Origin: Adineta ricciae
Taxonomy: Eukaryota; Rotifera; Eurotatoria; Adinetida; Adinetidae
NCBI GenBank assembly: GCA_905250025.1
Contig: CAJNOJ010000125.1
Span: 124,001 to 188,000 of the forward strand
Length of the DNA stretch: 64,000 nt
Reading direction: 5' to 3'
Numbering within the stretch: position 1 is the stretch's first letter; each line of letters begins with the position of its first letter. The translations under genes were made by a program, and so were the position numbers. The notes beneath the pieces are model-generated. The model worked only from the letters and a program-made list of their open reading frames with translations, had not been told where the DNA came from and did no database searches. Of this stretch, positions 1 to 12,433 are shown one piece after another.

Positions 1-1413
1 AAGAAGTTGGCTTTGAGAAATCGGCAGATCACAACTGTACTTTTTCATTTAGTTATCATGATGGGCAAAAATACCATGATGCGAAAAACAATCCGTGGTC
101 AAGTAGCTAAGAACAGCAATTTGGAAAAACTTTTGCCGCATGTCTATGAAAATGTCGGTTTCGTTTTCACAAAAGAAAATCTATCATCGATTCGAGACAA
201 ACTTTTGGAAAACAAGGTATGCCGTTTATCATATGAAAAAACGTTTGCACAGGCGATGTCTCTTGTAGGTTGCTGCTCCAGCCCGTGCTGGTGCAATTGC
301 ACCCGTCGATGTTACTATTCCAGCTCAAGTAACAAACTTAGGTCCTGAAAAAACAAGCTTTTTTCAAGCTCTTCAAATTCCGACCAAAATTACACGTGGT
401 ACCATTGAAATCATTGTACGTATGCATTTTCTACCGAAGAAATACTCATGGTTCCCTCCCGTCCACATGAATTTGTTAACGAAAGCATTTCGACACAGAA
501 GAGAATGATTATCTGTCCAGTACAATGACGAATCTTAGTATTATGTGTTGTTGACTTATATGATTTTGTGTAAAATAGTGGAAAAATATAAATTGCCGTT
601 TTCTTTTTGTATTTAGAATGACGTGAGTTTAATTAAAGTCGGTGAAAAAGTCGGTCCAAGTGAAGCAACATTACTCAACATGTTGAACATTTCACCCTTT
701 AGTTATGGTCTTATCATTCGTCAAGGTAAGCTACTCTTTTCCTTGTTTACATTTAATATTGAATTTTAATCTAATGAAATTTAGTTTACGATTCTGGTTC
801 ATGCTTCGAACCCAAGATTCTCGATATTAAACCAGAGGATTTACGTGCTAAATTTTCTCAAGGTGTTCAACGTTTAGCCGCATTTTCGCTTGGTATTAAC
901 TATCCCAATCAAGCATCAGCACCACATCTTGTTCTTGGTGGATTTAAACGTTTACTTGGATTGGCAGCTAATAGTGATGTTGAGTTTGAACAAGCTAAAA
1001 CTGTAAGTTGAAATCTAGTCTAACCGTCTAAATTGATCGAAATCCTTGGTTCGAATCTACTTGTGAGAACACGGACAAATGATGAACATTTTATCCAGTT
1101 CTGCTTCTGACAGCAACTGATGAATACAACCATATCCAACAGCGTTCTGAAGTCCATCTCCTTTTATTCTCTTTTTCTTTTTGAGACACTTTTGTATTTA
1201 CACACTTATCTCGTTCACTGTCGAAATGATATTTTTTCCTTTTAGCTCAAAGAATACTTGAAAGATCCATCGAAATTCGCCGCCGCAGCACCAGCCGCTA
1301 GCGCCCCAGCAGCAACTGGCGGTGCTAAAGCTCCAGCAGAAGAAAAACCGAAGAAAGCAGCCGAACCCGAGTCTGACGACGACGATATGGGCGGTCTCGA
1401 CATTTTCGGTTAA
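1..1413 (+). CDS. RPLP0: 60S acidic ribosomal protein P0 (5' end outside window)
   Basis: P0 forms the base of the ribosomal stalk, binding 28S rRNA and P1/P2 and recruiting translation GTPases. Coding exons seen: a scrap at 1-5, then 53-216, 269-415, 617-725, 785-1002 and 1246-1413; phases join without a stop. Exon 2 carries the very conserved MGKNTMMRK block, followed by [36 protein letters not shown] and a final Ala/Pro-rich hinge. The C terminus, [13 protein letters not shown], is the shared acidic P-protein tail that contacts elongation factors. The start and the N-terminal residues lie upstream of the window. The last intron (1003-1245) holds a C/D-box snoRNA. A poly(A) signal lies at 1554-1559. 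Identity is secure; the first splice site (5/53) is less sure because only 5 bases of that exon are visible. Confidence 0.96.
1073..1155 (+). ncRNA. SNORD38: C/D-box snoRNA, probable U38 (SNORD38/snR61) homologue
   Basis: Inside the last RPLP0 intron. Box C ATGATGA at 1079-1085, box D' CTGA at 1107-1110, box C' CTGATGA at 1117-1123, box D CTGA at 1147-1150. A 4-bp terminal stem closes it: GGAC 1073-1076 with GTCC 1152-1155. Total 83 nt, a normal C/D length. The 12 bases just before D' (1095-1106, CCAGTTCTGCTT) are complementary to the conserved 28S rRNA stretch AAGCAGAACTGG; the fifth base before D' pairs with the A that U38 (human) and snR61 (yeast) are known to 2'-O-methylate. The rRNA and U38 comparison is from memory. 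The guide before box D (about 1129-1146) has no target I recognise. Confidence 0.82.
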
Positions 1414-1553
1414 ATTAACGAAGAAAAAAATTGTTATCGTTTTTGAATATCCATCATCATTTTTATGTGTCAATTGTGTCATCAATTTCTTTTTTTGCAC
1501 TGTTCAATCCGCATTTTCTATTTGACACAGACAGATGATATAACGAGCGAGAT

Positions 1554-1559
1554 AATAAA
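1554..1559 (+). promoter_or_regulatory. Poly(A) signal AATAAA of RPLP0
   Basis: Perfect AATAAA hexamer about 140 bases past the RPLP0 stop, in an A-rich stretch; the likely 3' end signal. Confidence 0.6.
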
Positions 1560-3862
1560 ATACATAAAGAAGAACAATTCTCTCAAAAATCACCTTGTTT
1601 ACTTTAAGCAGACAAAAGTTGTGTAACGAGTTTATGAAACTGATAAATCATATGTTGGCAAAAGCAAAGTTATTACTCAATGACGAGCGAAATTTCATAA
1701 ATCATAAAATACGAATCTCCAGAAAAATTGCGAAACTTTTTTGTCATGGTATTTAAACAATAATCATGTCTAAAAATCGACTGATGAAATTACAGAACAC
1801 GATCTACAGCAGCGCAGACCGTGATTCAACCTCTCGAGTGTATGCAGCATAAATCGTGTTTTTCGTAATAGCAGCTCAACAACTCGGATCCATGACACAT
1901 GCATGAACAGATATTCGATACAGTACGACATCATGATATTAGTACTAAGCAGGATTCGTAAAAGCGCGTAAGAATGAGCATTTCATTGAGTCTTTGTTTG
2001 TTTGTTTGTATGAAATTCGGACGTAGTGTTGAATTGTTATTGTATTCTTATTGCATATAGAAGTTTGACTGAAGTAGGCGGTGTACTGTTTTACTCAAAA
2101 CTGTCCTTATACATATGGTTAATAATTAATAAAGATTTTGCTCGCGTATGGAGCAAATCTGTCGGCATATTTCCACTCAAAAAACTCTCTTTCATATTTG
2201 TAATATTAAAACAATCGTTCTCTACATACATTTGCCCCTACGGTTTCACTTTCTTATTATCTATGGGTAAATCAAACAGCAACTGTTTTATTGAATTGTA
2301 AAGCGACTCACCATTAAATTTATAATAAGACGATTCATTTCACTATTGCTTTTCACTTTTGAGAAACTCTGGCAGATGTGAAATAGCATTATGCAATCTT
2401 TTATCTTTGAAATATTCAGTTCATCGAATAAATCTCGATTATGTAAGTTAGCTCGGACTGATTTACGTGAAATATCGAGAAGACCTGAAGTAAAAATTCT
2501 GTTTTTTTTTCTATTTGATCAACATTTGATCGAGATAATTTCATCATCAAGTCGAGAAGCAAATGTAATCATCGTGTTTTATTACGCGTCTGATTAACCT
2601 AATCACTGATGGCTCATCTCGACATCAACTGTCGCAGTCTACACAATTCCATTTCTCTCTCTGACATATTCCATCGTCAAGATGATTTTCTCTAACATGC
2701 ATTCGTAATAGTGATAAGTGGTAAGAAAACGTTTGCTGTTCGACATACACACAAGGGATTTAAATCGTTGATGATTGCTTTTTCTAACCGAACGACTGAT
2801 GAAAGATGAGTTTACTGAATGTGTGGATTTTTTCATCGAACCTATTCGCTAGCAAGTTTGTCTCATGAGTGGGTGGATGTTATTACGTTATATGAAAGAT
2901 CAAATATTGACCTATTGAACACTGTTATCATCGACACTTAGGAAGACTTATCAGAAAGAAAATACTTGATATACATAGATTATATTTAATTGTCATTTTG
3001 CTAATTCAATCGAGAAATTCACAAGCAAAGGTTTCTTCTTCTCTCCCGCAAGCCATCTTGACCAACTGGCATTTGGTTTCTTTTCTTCTTCATTTTATTT
3101 TCTGTAGCTTCTCGTTTACTTTTGTCTCTTCATTTTTTTTGCCTCGAGGCGAACAACAAGTTGTCATCGTTGACGATTCGATCAGCAACAATTCACCATA
3201 TTGGAGGAACAGTGATGATCATTGCACACGCGCGTATGCCCGTGTTCAACACCTGCCGAGGAGAAAAGAAAAGCATGAGAGTGTAATCTTTTGATTTCAA
3301 GCGCCGATACGACTCAACTCAGTGATAGAACGCCGTAAGCGTTTATTTATTTTTCATTTGACATTAGAAATTATCATTCATAACGAAGAGAGAATATGAT
3401 GATTAGAAACAAAATGAACAGCAAAGATTAAAACATAAAACAAAAAAAAACAGAATTGTCAAGAAAAAGCAGTTAGAGATCGTTCTGTGATTAATAGACC
3501 TGTTCTTGTTGTTGAGTGAAAAAATGAGTTCTAGTCACAAAATCGATGTGAAATTAATAATCTTCTCCTGCTAGATTTGTGATGCATAATATAGCAGTAG
3601 CTAACACACACACCTATTGTCTACAATTCTCAATCAAGATTTCTTCTTCTCTGCTGACACACGCAGACATACACACGTATACACATCATTGTATCCAGAT
3701 GGTTGCTCACACTTTCTTTCGTCACCGCCTTTCGCTCTCTCAATTTGACACCTAAGCATATGGATCATCGTTTTATACAGAAAGAAGAAGACGACGAAGA
3801 GAAAAAAAAAAGAGAAGAAAAATAATTTCAATCATGCAAAGTTAGTTAGTTTATTTTATTGT
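1560..3862. other. Gene-free stretch between convergent RPLP0 and GFI1-like gene
   Basis: About 2.3 kb of AT-rich sequence between two gene 3' ends. It holds the 3' ends of both transcripts. No reading frame here shows a family motif, acceptable codon pattern or splice partners; the longer frames (for example 3634-3831) are pyrimidine or purine runs. Confidence 0.6.
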
Positions 3863-5218
3863 TCAATGTCGTGCAGCCAATTCTTGAATTAACGATCCGA
3901 TTGGTCCGAATTTGCCATGATTATTTTCATTAGCGATACTGTTTTGATGGAAATGTTGAGTTGCTGGTTTTAAAGCATGATTTCCATGAAGATGTTCGGC
4001 ACCATGTTGCGTATCAATATGACGACGTAGATCAACTTTCCGTTGAAATGCCCGTAAACATTTATGACATTGAAATGGTTTAAAACCTGTATGTTTTCGG
4101 CTATGTGTAATCAAATTTGATGATTGAGAAAATGCTTTACCACAAACAATACATTTATGAGGTTTTTCTCCTAGAAAAGACAAAGACAAACGTTAGATAT
4201 GAATTTCCCTGGTTATTTCAAAGTCTAATTGTTCACGGATGACTAACATAAGATAAAACAAAATAAAAGAAATGATTAGTCTTATCAGGATCCGCACTTC
4301 GGTCATCTCCGGAGAATATTGAACTAAACTAAATTGAATAAAAAGAAAGCAGCTCTGCGCAGTGACTCTGCTTTCGAAGCAAGAAACAAAATTAATGTGT
4401 GAAAATGACGCCTAAGACACAATTTCCTTCTATTCGTTTTTCATCTTCAAATATGCATATTTAACAAGACTTGCTTATCAATGTTTAAAATGGCTATCGT
4501 CATTGGTTCTCTAGAGAGATTCGTTGACATCTGGTTAATTGGGATGTTCAGTAAAAGCAAGACGGAAGAAAAGCAAAAAAATCCAGGATATTATTTACCC
4601 GTATGAATATATGTATGTTTTTTCATGTCAGATTTTTGATGAAAACGTTTGCCACAATGCATACATGAATACGGGCGAGTATCTGAGTGAATGAGTAAAT
4701 GTGTTGATAGTGTTGATGAACGCTTAAAACATTTTCCGCATGTTTTACATTGAAAACATCGTTCTTGAGTATGAGTTGTTCGATGTTGAGCAAGGGAGAG
4801 TGAATGTCCGAACATCTTCGGACATAGATCACATGAATACGGTTTTAAATCAGATGAATGACTCCGTCGAACATGAACTTCCAAACCATGTGACGTTGAG
4901 AAACATTTGTCACAATCATTGCATTTGTAACTATTGACTTCGCTCTCATCGTCATCATCGTTTTCTTCTTCGTTCTTGTCCGATTTATCACTTGTGCCCG
5001 ACGATGAAAGATTCAGAGCAGATGACGAGAATAAATTCGAATAATACTGAATACCAAGCAGATATTTCAATCGTTCAGCTAAAAAGCAAAATCTATCAGA
5101 TCGACCGACGCGTATCACTCTTCTTACCTGTCATGTCACCATTGAATGGTTCAGTATTGTAACCTTTTCGATGGAGTAGCATTGCTTCATTGAACCAAGT
5201 TGGAAAGATTGAGGACAT
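3863..5218 (-). CDS. GFI1: GFI1/senseless-family C2H2 zinc-finger transcription factor
   Basis: DNA-binding repressor family that controls blood cell, neural and sensory fates. Exons (minus strand): 5128-5218, 4599-5078, 3863-4170; joined length 292 residues. Six C2H2 fingers run from about residue 81 to the C terminus, with signature stretches [51 protein letters not shown] and [10 protein letters not shown] that are diagnostic for GFI1, senseless and PAG-3. An acidic run (residues 67-77) precedes the fingers. The start at 5218 ([13 protein letters not shown]) is the first in-frame ATG of the first supported exon. No SNAG repressor motif is visible at this N terminus, so either this lineage lacks it, as senseless does, or an upstream exon lies in 5219-6700. 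Downstream tail after finger 6 is about 40 residues and not recognisable. Confidence 0.92.
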
Positions 5219-6703
5219 GATGAAAAGACAAGTAAATGTTCACGAATATTGCTTGACTTCAATGTTAATATACATTTACATTCCATTGGATGAGAACGAG
5301 AGGGCGAGAGAGAAAGAGAAGGAAGAGAAAAAAATCTCGCTCAAGGAAAAAGCAGAGGAGGCGAACAATTTGTATTGGCTCTTCGTATTTTCTCCCGTTC
5401 GATAATAGAAATAATATCACATCATTGGATGAATCGATCCTTTCTTTTTCTCTTTTCTCGGAAAAACACCTTCTGTACTTCTTTTAAGATCTACTATTTA
5501 CGGTGATTGCTAAGTAATTATTCATTATATTTATATCTTCTAATAAATTTATTCAAAAGAACCTGTGTGGATTATTTGATTTATTTCCTATGAACTGAAA
5601 TATTTTTTCGACATTTATCAATTGTGTACACAGACATCTTGTCGTTGACAAGTAGCGCAATGATAGAGATGAAAGTTGTTTGTTGTATATATGATTCCAT
5701 GTTCGAATCAACGATATGTTCGAGTTCAGAACGATATACAAATAGAAACATGCAAATAAATTTTTCCTTTAATTTCTTTGCGTATAAATAAACATACAAA
5801 CGCACTTAATGAGATGACGATACTCAACGTATTTTGTTTTAAATATATTTGAACATTTCATTTAGTATTAATATACACTGCATATGCACACTCCCTCTGT
5901 TGCTCGACCAGAAATGGATATAAATTATCGGAAAATGAACACTAGACGATTCAGTACAAGATTTGAACATAACAATGAATAATTAACTGATCAAACCGAA
6001 AGTTACAGATTAACAAGATTGTAATTTATCTAATTGACTGTTGGTCAGATCAATCATGTAAACATATCGAGTTCAAAAATAACCACGTCTGTTGCCAGAT
6101 GGTGTATAAGTTTTATTATTCATATATATATATTTAGAAATGCAGTCCACAATGTTGCTCTTTAAAAGTTCAATCGACTGAGTTTTATATAGGATATAAT
6201 GAAAAATACTATTCCGCTCAAAAGTCTATATTTGAAGAAATGAAGACATTCACCAGCTGCTATGAACATTTGGTGGGTAAACTTTCGACAAAACGTAAAC
6301 TTGTTTATGTCTGTAGGCGAACCTACGCAAATAGGTACCGATGTGACGTGGTTCTAATGGGATTGTAAATCAGAGTCAATTGGACAAGTTATTGATTCGA
6401 AATTTGAGTTTTTATTAATTTGATATAATTGATGAGAATGACTAAAAAAATATTCTATAAAGAACATTGTAATGAGACATGCAAAGGTATCGAGATTCAT
6501 ACAACACAACACTGGTCTAGAGAATAGGTAATAAATAAAAGACACCTGATGTGTCTTTAAGAGAAGAAGTTTTGCGAAAAAGAAGATATAAGAGTACATT
6601 GAGAGAAATATTGACTTGCAGAAAAACTAGGAGACAAATGAAGAATAAATGTAGGGTTTTCAAATAAAGATTAAATTGTTCTTTGTTCTCGTACTGCTGA
6701 CGT
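5219..6703. other. Intergenic, upstream of GFI1-like gene and downstream of pyruvate kinase
   Basis: About 1.5 kb, strongly AT-rich. It should contain the promoter and any 5' exon of the zinc-finger gene and the pyruvate kinase 3' UTR. I see no coding exon with consistent splice sites, no tRNA and no mobile element. Confidence 0.55.
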
Positions 6704-9700
6704 TTAATCAGCGTAGATAACGCGTAATGTGTTTGTTGTACCATAACCTGGGCGCTAGAAGATCAAAAAGACGAAGAGTTGCCAACAAAGTCATGAATAA
6801 TTATCGATTATTTACCCATCCGGTTACAACGACAACAGCGTCACCAGTTGAAACAAAACCACGGCGTTTAGCAAGGGTAATTGCATCAATGACACGAGCA
6901 TCGACATCAAGTAACCAATCACTCATAGCTAAAGCTTGAGTAGCTGAGATATGATGTTGTTTGAACAAAAGTTCATCATCTTGCTTAGAGTAGTCAGTAG
7001 CTAAAATAGACAAAGCGAAATGTTCGAAGCTAATACTAATGAAATGTTTTGATATTACTCTCTTGATTATTTCCAGCAACTAAAAGAGAAAAAGAAAACC
7101 ATGTAGATGCTATGTAAAGCTGTAGTTTTAGAAGAAATGTCATGATTATATATACATATACACACACACATACACCATCTACTGCTTACTTTGAAGAAGA
7201 TTCGCTTGTGAACTAGTTTCTATATGAATATTAGTGAAAGAAAAGGAAATGTAAGTATATTATCGAATCAATTCGAAAACGAAACAGTCTATTATCCTGT
7301 GAGAATAACTTACTTCGTTGCGCTAAAAAAGAAAATATCGAATCAATGACAAGGTATCTTCAAGTGTAGAAAGCTTACTGCAAACGAAAACTGGACAGCA
7401 ACCACGATATAGATGTACTTGTCTTGCTGTTTTCAAAGATCGACTGACAGTCATGATGACAGCTCGAGGACGATATTGGGCAATAAGGTGAGCCGAACTA
7501 TTGAAAAACATCCAAATAAAGTTACTGAACAATCATCGAAATACTGTTTATCTATTCTCCGTTCTCGGACCATCTACCACCAACTTATTTGTATAGTACA
7601 CCTCGATACTTTTGAGTGGAAAAAACGTTCGGGTCATTTTAAGTGCGACCTTTCTTATGTATAACCTAACTGCAAGAATAGCATTGTGTAAATACTACCT
7701 ATGAGCACTATGATGTACATGTTAAATGCGTGACACTCAGCAAGAGAATGTGAAGGAGAAAGGATTCGAAAAGGACAGATCGTTGTTTAATTGATTTTTC
7801 AATTTGTATAAACAATCGATGTTAAGAAATATTATTCAAATGTGTTTTTGTGTGTTCTTACCGTCCAGAATGAGTTAACACAACAATGAGTGAAGCATAA
7901 CTTCGAAAGGCAGCTTCGACAGCAGCAATAGCAGTTGATTGCATTTGATCCTAAGATGAAAATAGAATTCCATTTAGTGTATACAAAAAGAAACAACATT
8001 GTAAGTTGTTTACCAATGGTGGTTTTGTAAAGTAACGAAGATTTTCAAACAATTCTCGGTGAAATAAGCAAGCTTCAGCTTCACGAGCAATCTAAACCGA
8101 ACTGCTTGATAAAACTGTTTTTCTTCCTGGCAAAATCGAACCTCATGCATCAATTGAATGCATTGAATAGGATATTTGCCTTTTGCTGTTTCACCCGACA
8201 ACATAATACAATCTGCATTATCCAAAACAGCATTCGCAACATCACTAACTTCAGCACGAGTTGGACGAGGGTTCTTTGTCATACTTTCTAACATCTAGAA
8301 ACTCGCATCAATTAGAGACAATTTGATTTTTTACGAAAAAACTATTTACTTGCGTAGCGCAGATAACAGGTTTGCCAGCTTGATTGCATTTAGCAATCAT
8401 CATCTTTTGTGCGACAAACACCTTTTGCGGTGGAATTTCAATACCCATATCACCCCGAGCGACCATAATGCCATCAGCTTCTTCCAAAATTGCATCGAAA
8501 CTGAAGAGGAAGAGAATGTGTAGAGACAATTTCATGATGGAGTGCAATTATACTTTTGAATGCCTTGATGGTTTTCAATTTTAGCGATGATTTTGATGTT
8601 TTTTCCTGCTTCACCTAGAATTTTTCGAATGACGCGAATACCTTCAGCATCACGAATAAAACTGGCAAAAACCATGTCAAGCTACAACACAATCTTCGTA
8701 TCGATTCATCATAGTCCAAGAACAAAACAATGGCTTACATCATTCTTCACTGCGAATTGTAGATCTTTTTCATCTTTGTCCGAAACAGCAGGTAAATCAA
8801 TGGGTACACCTGGTAAATTAACACCCTTTCGACTACCCAATAAACCACCATTTTCAACTTCACATACAAGAAAATTGTTTCCTACAAATGTATACAACGT
8901 ACATTGAAATGAAATCATATGATTTAACCACTAACCAACTTCTTTAACAAGTAGCGAAAGAAGACCATCATCAATAAACACGCGATTTCCTGGCTTAATT
9001 ACTTGAACTATATTTGTATAGTCAACATATAGGGCATCTTTCGTGCACTTCTCAGCAAAAGCTGGATCTGTAGTTATACGAACAGTCATGCCATTTTGTA
9101 AATCAAGTTCACTATTGACTCCCTTGAAAGCGAAAACAAGATAGTTTGGGTTTTTCGAATATCAATTTCGATAACTTACATCAGCTAAAACACCTGTTCG
9201 AATTTCTGGACCTTTGGTATCTAATGCGATAGCAATTGGTCGAAATTCATCATTTTCACCTGTTAATTTTTCAGCCGCACGAACATTATTAATGCTTGTT
9301 TGATGATACTAAACAAAAACAAATGATATTCATATACTATCATCGACATTAACATACTTCGTAAGATCCATGTGAAAAATTCATTCGAGCGATGTTCATT
9401 CCAGCATCGATCATTTTTCGAAGCATGTCTACGCTTTGTGATGCAGGTCCTAGAACGATACTGAAGATATATATCCAATGTACTGAAAAATAATGCTTTA
9501 CCTAAGGTACAAATGATGCTTGTATGGCGAGTATTCCATCTAAATTTTGGAAGAAACAAAGTCTTTCTTATGGAAACATTTAGAGTCCTCACGGTTCAGA
9601 ATCGATGTCAAGTAATGTTCGTTGTTCAAGAGCATTGACGGCTGTTTCAGCAAATGATTGATGTTGATAGAAGTTTCGATCTTTGGGATCTTTTTGTTTG

Positions 9701-9732
9701 AGTTCACTTTTGATCTTACCACGAATATCCAT
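6704..9732 (-). CDS. PK: Pyruvate kinase
   Basis: Last step of glycolysis: phosphoenolpyruvate plus ADP to pyruvate plus ATP, in the cytosol. Seventeen exons: 9593-9732, 9502-9539, 9358-9449, 9180-9308, 8936-9122, 8739-8881, 8554-8681, 8350-8500, 8142-8294, 8014-8091, 7862-7950, 7379-7497, 7314-7322, 7190-7219, 7059-7079, 6816-7000, 6704-6754; 580 residues against about 530 in vertebrates. Landmarks in order: [38 protein letters not shown] (active-site Lys), [55 protein letters not shown] (effector loop), YRPRAVI and a final [12 protein letters not shown]. The extra length lies in the C domain before SDWLLDVD and is built partly from three very small exons (9, 30, 21 nt). An acceptor-like ATTTAG lies directly before the start codon, so a 5' UTR intron or trans-splicing is likely. 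Confidence 0.95.
7149..7176. repeat. (TA)n/(CA)n simple repeat
   Basis: Alternating TATATACATATACACACACACATACA-type tract within a pyruvate kinase intron between two micro-exons. Confidence 0.85.
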
Positions 9733-10016
9733 CTAAATGGAAATATTTTTTATTTAGAGAAAAGATTGTTTCTCAGCTAATCAGCGTTTCTCTTAACCTC
9801 GACTTTTCTGTTAACTCAGCTGAGTTGTTCTCGCTTATACAAATGCATCAAGTTTTGTTTGGCATTCGAGTTTTTATAGGAGTACATACACACAAAGGAC
9901 AGTAACGACAATAACACCATCATCAAGAAAAAAAGAAGAAGAAGAAAAACAAACACTCCGTACAGCTTGAAAGCATGTACAAAGTTTCGAAATCATTGGC
10001 AAGAAAGAAAATTTTT

Positions 10017-11118
10017 CTAGGGTTCAATTTCTCCAAGATAAACCGTTTTATCTGATGAACAGGATGCGACGATAGGTTCTCTCGGATGAAAGTCAACCTC
10101 GTTGACGCTTCCGAGATGACCTGGTAAACGATAAAGTATTTGTCTTGATGCAACATCCCATATGTAAACATGTTTATCGGCACTTCCACACGACATACGT
10201 TTGCCGTCAGGTGACCATGCAACACGTAAAAGATTCTTTTCAAAATTATGTTGATGGCCTTGTAATAATTTGATACATCGATCAACCCCATTGAAATATG
10301 GGCGAATATCCCATATACGTATGGTCGAGTCCATTGAATTTGATGCTAAATAAGATCCATCATGACTTAATTCGAGACCTGTAGGACTGTCAAGATGACC
10401 TTCAAGACGTAAAGATACATCTTGTTTTCGTAAATCCCACATTTTAATTGTATTGTCGATTCCACCGGAAAAGATTGCATCCGATGATGCATTAAAACAA
10501 CAAGTTAAAACTTGATATGTGGTTGAAAATGTCATCACTTCGCCACGTTTTCGTCGATCCCAAACTTTAACAGTACCATCATCCGATCCGGTACACATCA
10601 TATCTTTACCAATACGTGAATAACCAATAGAATTAATGAATGATTGATGGCCTTTTAATTTTTTCACACGCTGACATGTGGTAATGTCCCATATATAAGC
10701 TAATTTATCTAAACAAGACAAAATGGATGGATCAATATCGATCATTGCTTTCAAATTCTTAAGACGTACCTGTCGAACATGAAGCAAGTTCACTTCCATC
10801 AGGACTCCATTGAACTTCCATAATAGCCCCTCCATGACCAGTTAAAACGGCCCAATTGAAACATTGATCATAAACATTCCATAAAAAAATCTTTCGATCG
10901 AAACCAGCCGATGCCATTATTTCGCCATCAGCATGGAATTTACAGGAAAAGATTTCTCCTTCATGGCCTTGTAATAACATAATTGGTGCTGCTAATTTTG
11001 ATGTACGTCGATGGTGTGCAACAATTTGATTGCTCTCACTCGTTCGAGCTTGTTTGTATGGTGGCTGAGGACCAATGGGAACCAGACTTCCATTTTCATT
11101 TGCCCGTTTTAAACTCAT
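10017..11118 (-). CDS. SNRNP40: U5 snRNP 40 kDa WD40 protein
   Basis: Spliceosomal U5 component (WDR57). Two exons, 10770-11118 and 10017-10708, separated by a 61-base intron; 346 residues. A short basic N-terminal tail leads into APIMLLQGHEGEIFSCKFH, closely like the vertebrate protein, followed by WD40 blades with landmarks SAGFDRKIFLWNVY, KLKGHQSFINS, CTGSDDGTVKVWD, SGGIDNTIKMWDLR, SNSMDSTIRIWDIRP, QHNFEKNLLRVAWSPDG, GSADKHVYIWD, LPGHLGSVNEVDFHP and the terminal YLGEIEP. The NFEKNLLR segment is specific for this WD40 subfamily. Start chosen at the first ATG of the exon. It lies about 280 bases downstream of the pyruvate kinase start on the same strand, probably with its own promoter in 11119-12400. 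Confidence 0.95.
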
Positions 11119-12433
11119 TATTTACAGAAAAATCACAGTGTATTACAACAAGAGGAAAAGAGACAGAAACAGATATAAGATTCAGAGAATTCAAATCTAG
11201 AGCAGTGAAGAATTTGTAAATATGTACATGAACAAAATCAAAATAATCACATGCAATTTCTTTTCCTAGCGTTCGTTCTTGCTCGCGCATTTCTGTAAAA
11301 AGAAATTTAAATTATCTAACCTTTATAGCTCGATGCCAATCATGAGGATGGGAATGGTTAGTTCGATGATTGGCTAGTGTTGTATGTTCCTTTGGAGAAT
11401 GACCGTTCATGATGAAAATAAGTTTTGAGAATGGATGGCTGGTCAAGGCACGCAGTACAACAGTATTGTGTGATGAATAATGATAGAATGAGACAGAAAG
11501 GGACGACGGCGAAAGTAAATTTTTTCTCTCTCTCTCTCTCTGCCTAACTTTTTTTTCTTTCTGTTGACTTCATCGTCCACGATTAAATCTAACTATACTT
11601 TTACAATACACACGTCAGTTGTTACTTCACTAACAAGAAAACGGCCAGAAGATGTTGAGGGGAAAAGAAACGTGTGTGTATGTGTGCGAACGCGATCGAG
11701 TCCTAAATAATTCATCAAAGTCTATGAAATTACTATATATGGTCAGAGAAAATAAGTATACAAAGGGATTATTTCACTATCACGCATGCAACGTCGAAAC
11801 TATTATATACGAAGAGAAGATCAAGGGTGGACAGATAAACGAAAAGCTTAAGTGCATATTTTCATTCACACAGTCGTCTTATTTCTTTCATTGTGATGAT
11901 CGAGTACAAAAAAAAAGAAGATACGACTTAACTGCCACATCAGTCTGTTTCTTTTGCAGACACCCCGGTACATTCATAGAGGGCGTTCAGCTATTCTAAT
12001 AATATCTATATATAAGTGCAAAAAGTGAAAGTAAACCTATTGCAGAATTAAAGAGAAAAGATCAAGCGTAAAACCTAGTACCTTCGTTTTTATGTGATTG
12101 AGTACGTTTACGACTCGATGTTGTTCGTTTGTCGGCTCGAAGTGTAAATATCAACTGAATATTCTTCTGCTCCTAGTGCAAAAACGATGTTGTTTTTTCC
12201 TCGATATATCGTTTTCTTCTGTCGAAGGGAGAAGAATCTCCTCGTACTCAGAAAAAAAGAACAGAACAGAAAAAACCAACACGATATTCTCTGGAATGTA
12301 TGGACTATGATTTCTGATCAAAACAAGAAACAAATGATTTGCTCATCAAACCTTTTTTTTTATTCCTTTTAGTTAAAAATATAATTTATATGCATTTGCT
12401 TTGTTTAAAATTGAAAGAATCTTATCTTTCCAT
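11119..12433. other. Gene-free stretch between SNRNP40 and COPS2
   Basis: About 1.3 kb holding the SNRNP40 5' region and the COPS2 3' UTR. A 115-codon frame at 11652-11999 (+) has no family signature. A (TC)n tract lies at 11525-11541. A short minus-strand ATG frame near 11309-11409 reads 32 residues, His-rich, with no reliable partner exon. No RNA gene seen. Confidence 0.5.
11525..11541. repeat. (TC)n simple repeat
   Basis: Uninterrupted TC dinucleotide run of about eight units. Confidence 0.85.

Noticed and set aside
1045..1060. GGTTCGAATC string in the RPLP0 intron, like a tRNA T-loop
   Set aside because: No T-stem pairing and no other tRNA arms; it lies just upstream of the snoRNA.
11309..11409. 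Minus-strand ATG frame encoding a His-rich 32-residue peptide, with a possible second exon at about 11250-11290
   Set aside because: Joining the two would need a 28-base intron, shorter than any credible one here, and no family match was recognised. It may be a short upstream frame in the SNRNP40 leader.
11652..11999. 115-codon plus-strand frame
   Set aside because: No motif, no splice partners, and it lies in the upstream region of a minus-strand gene.
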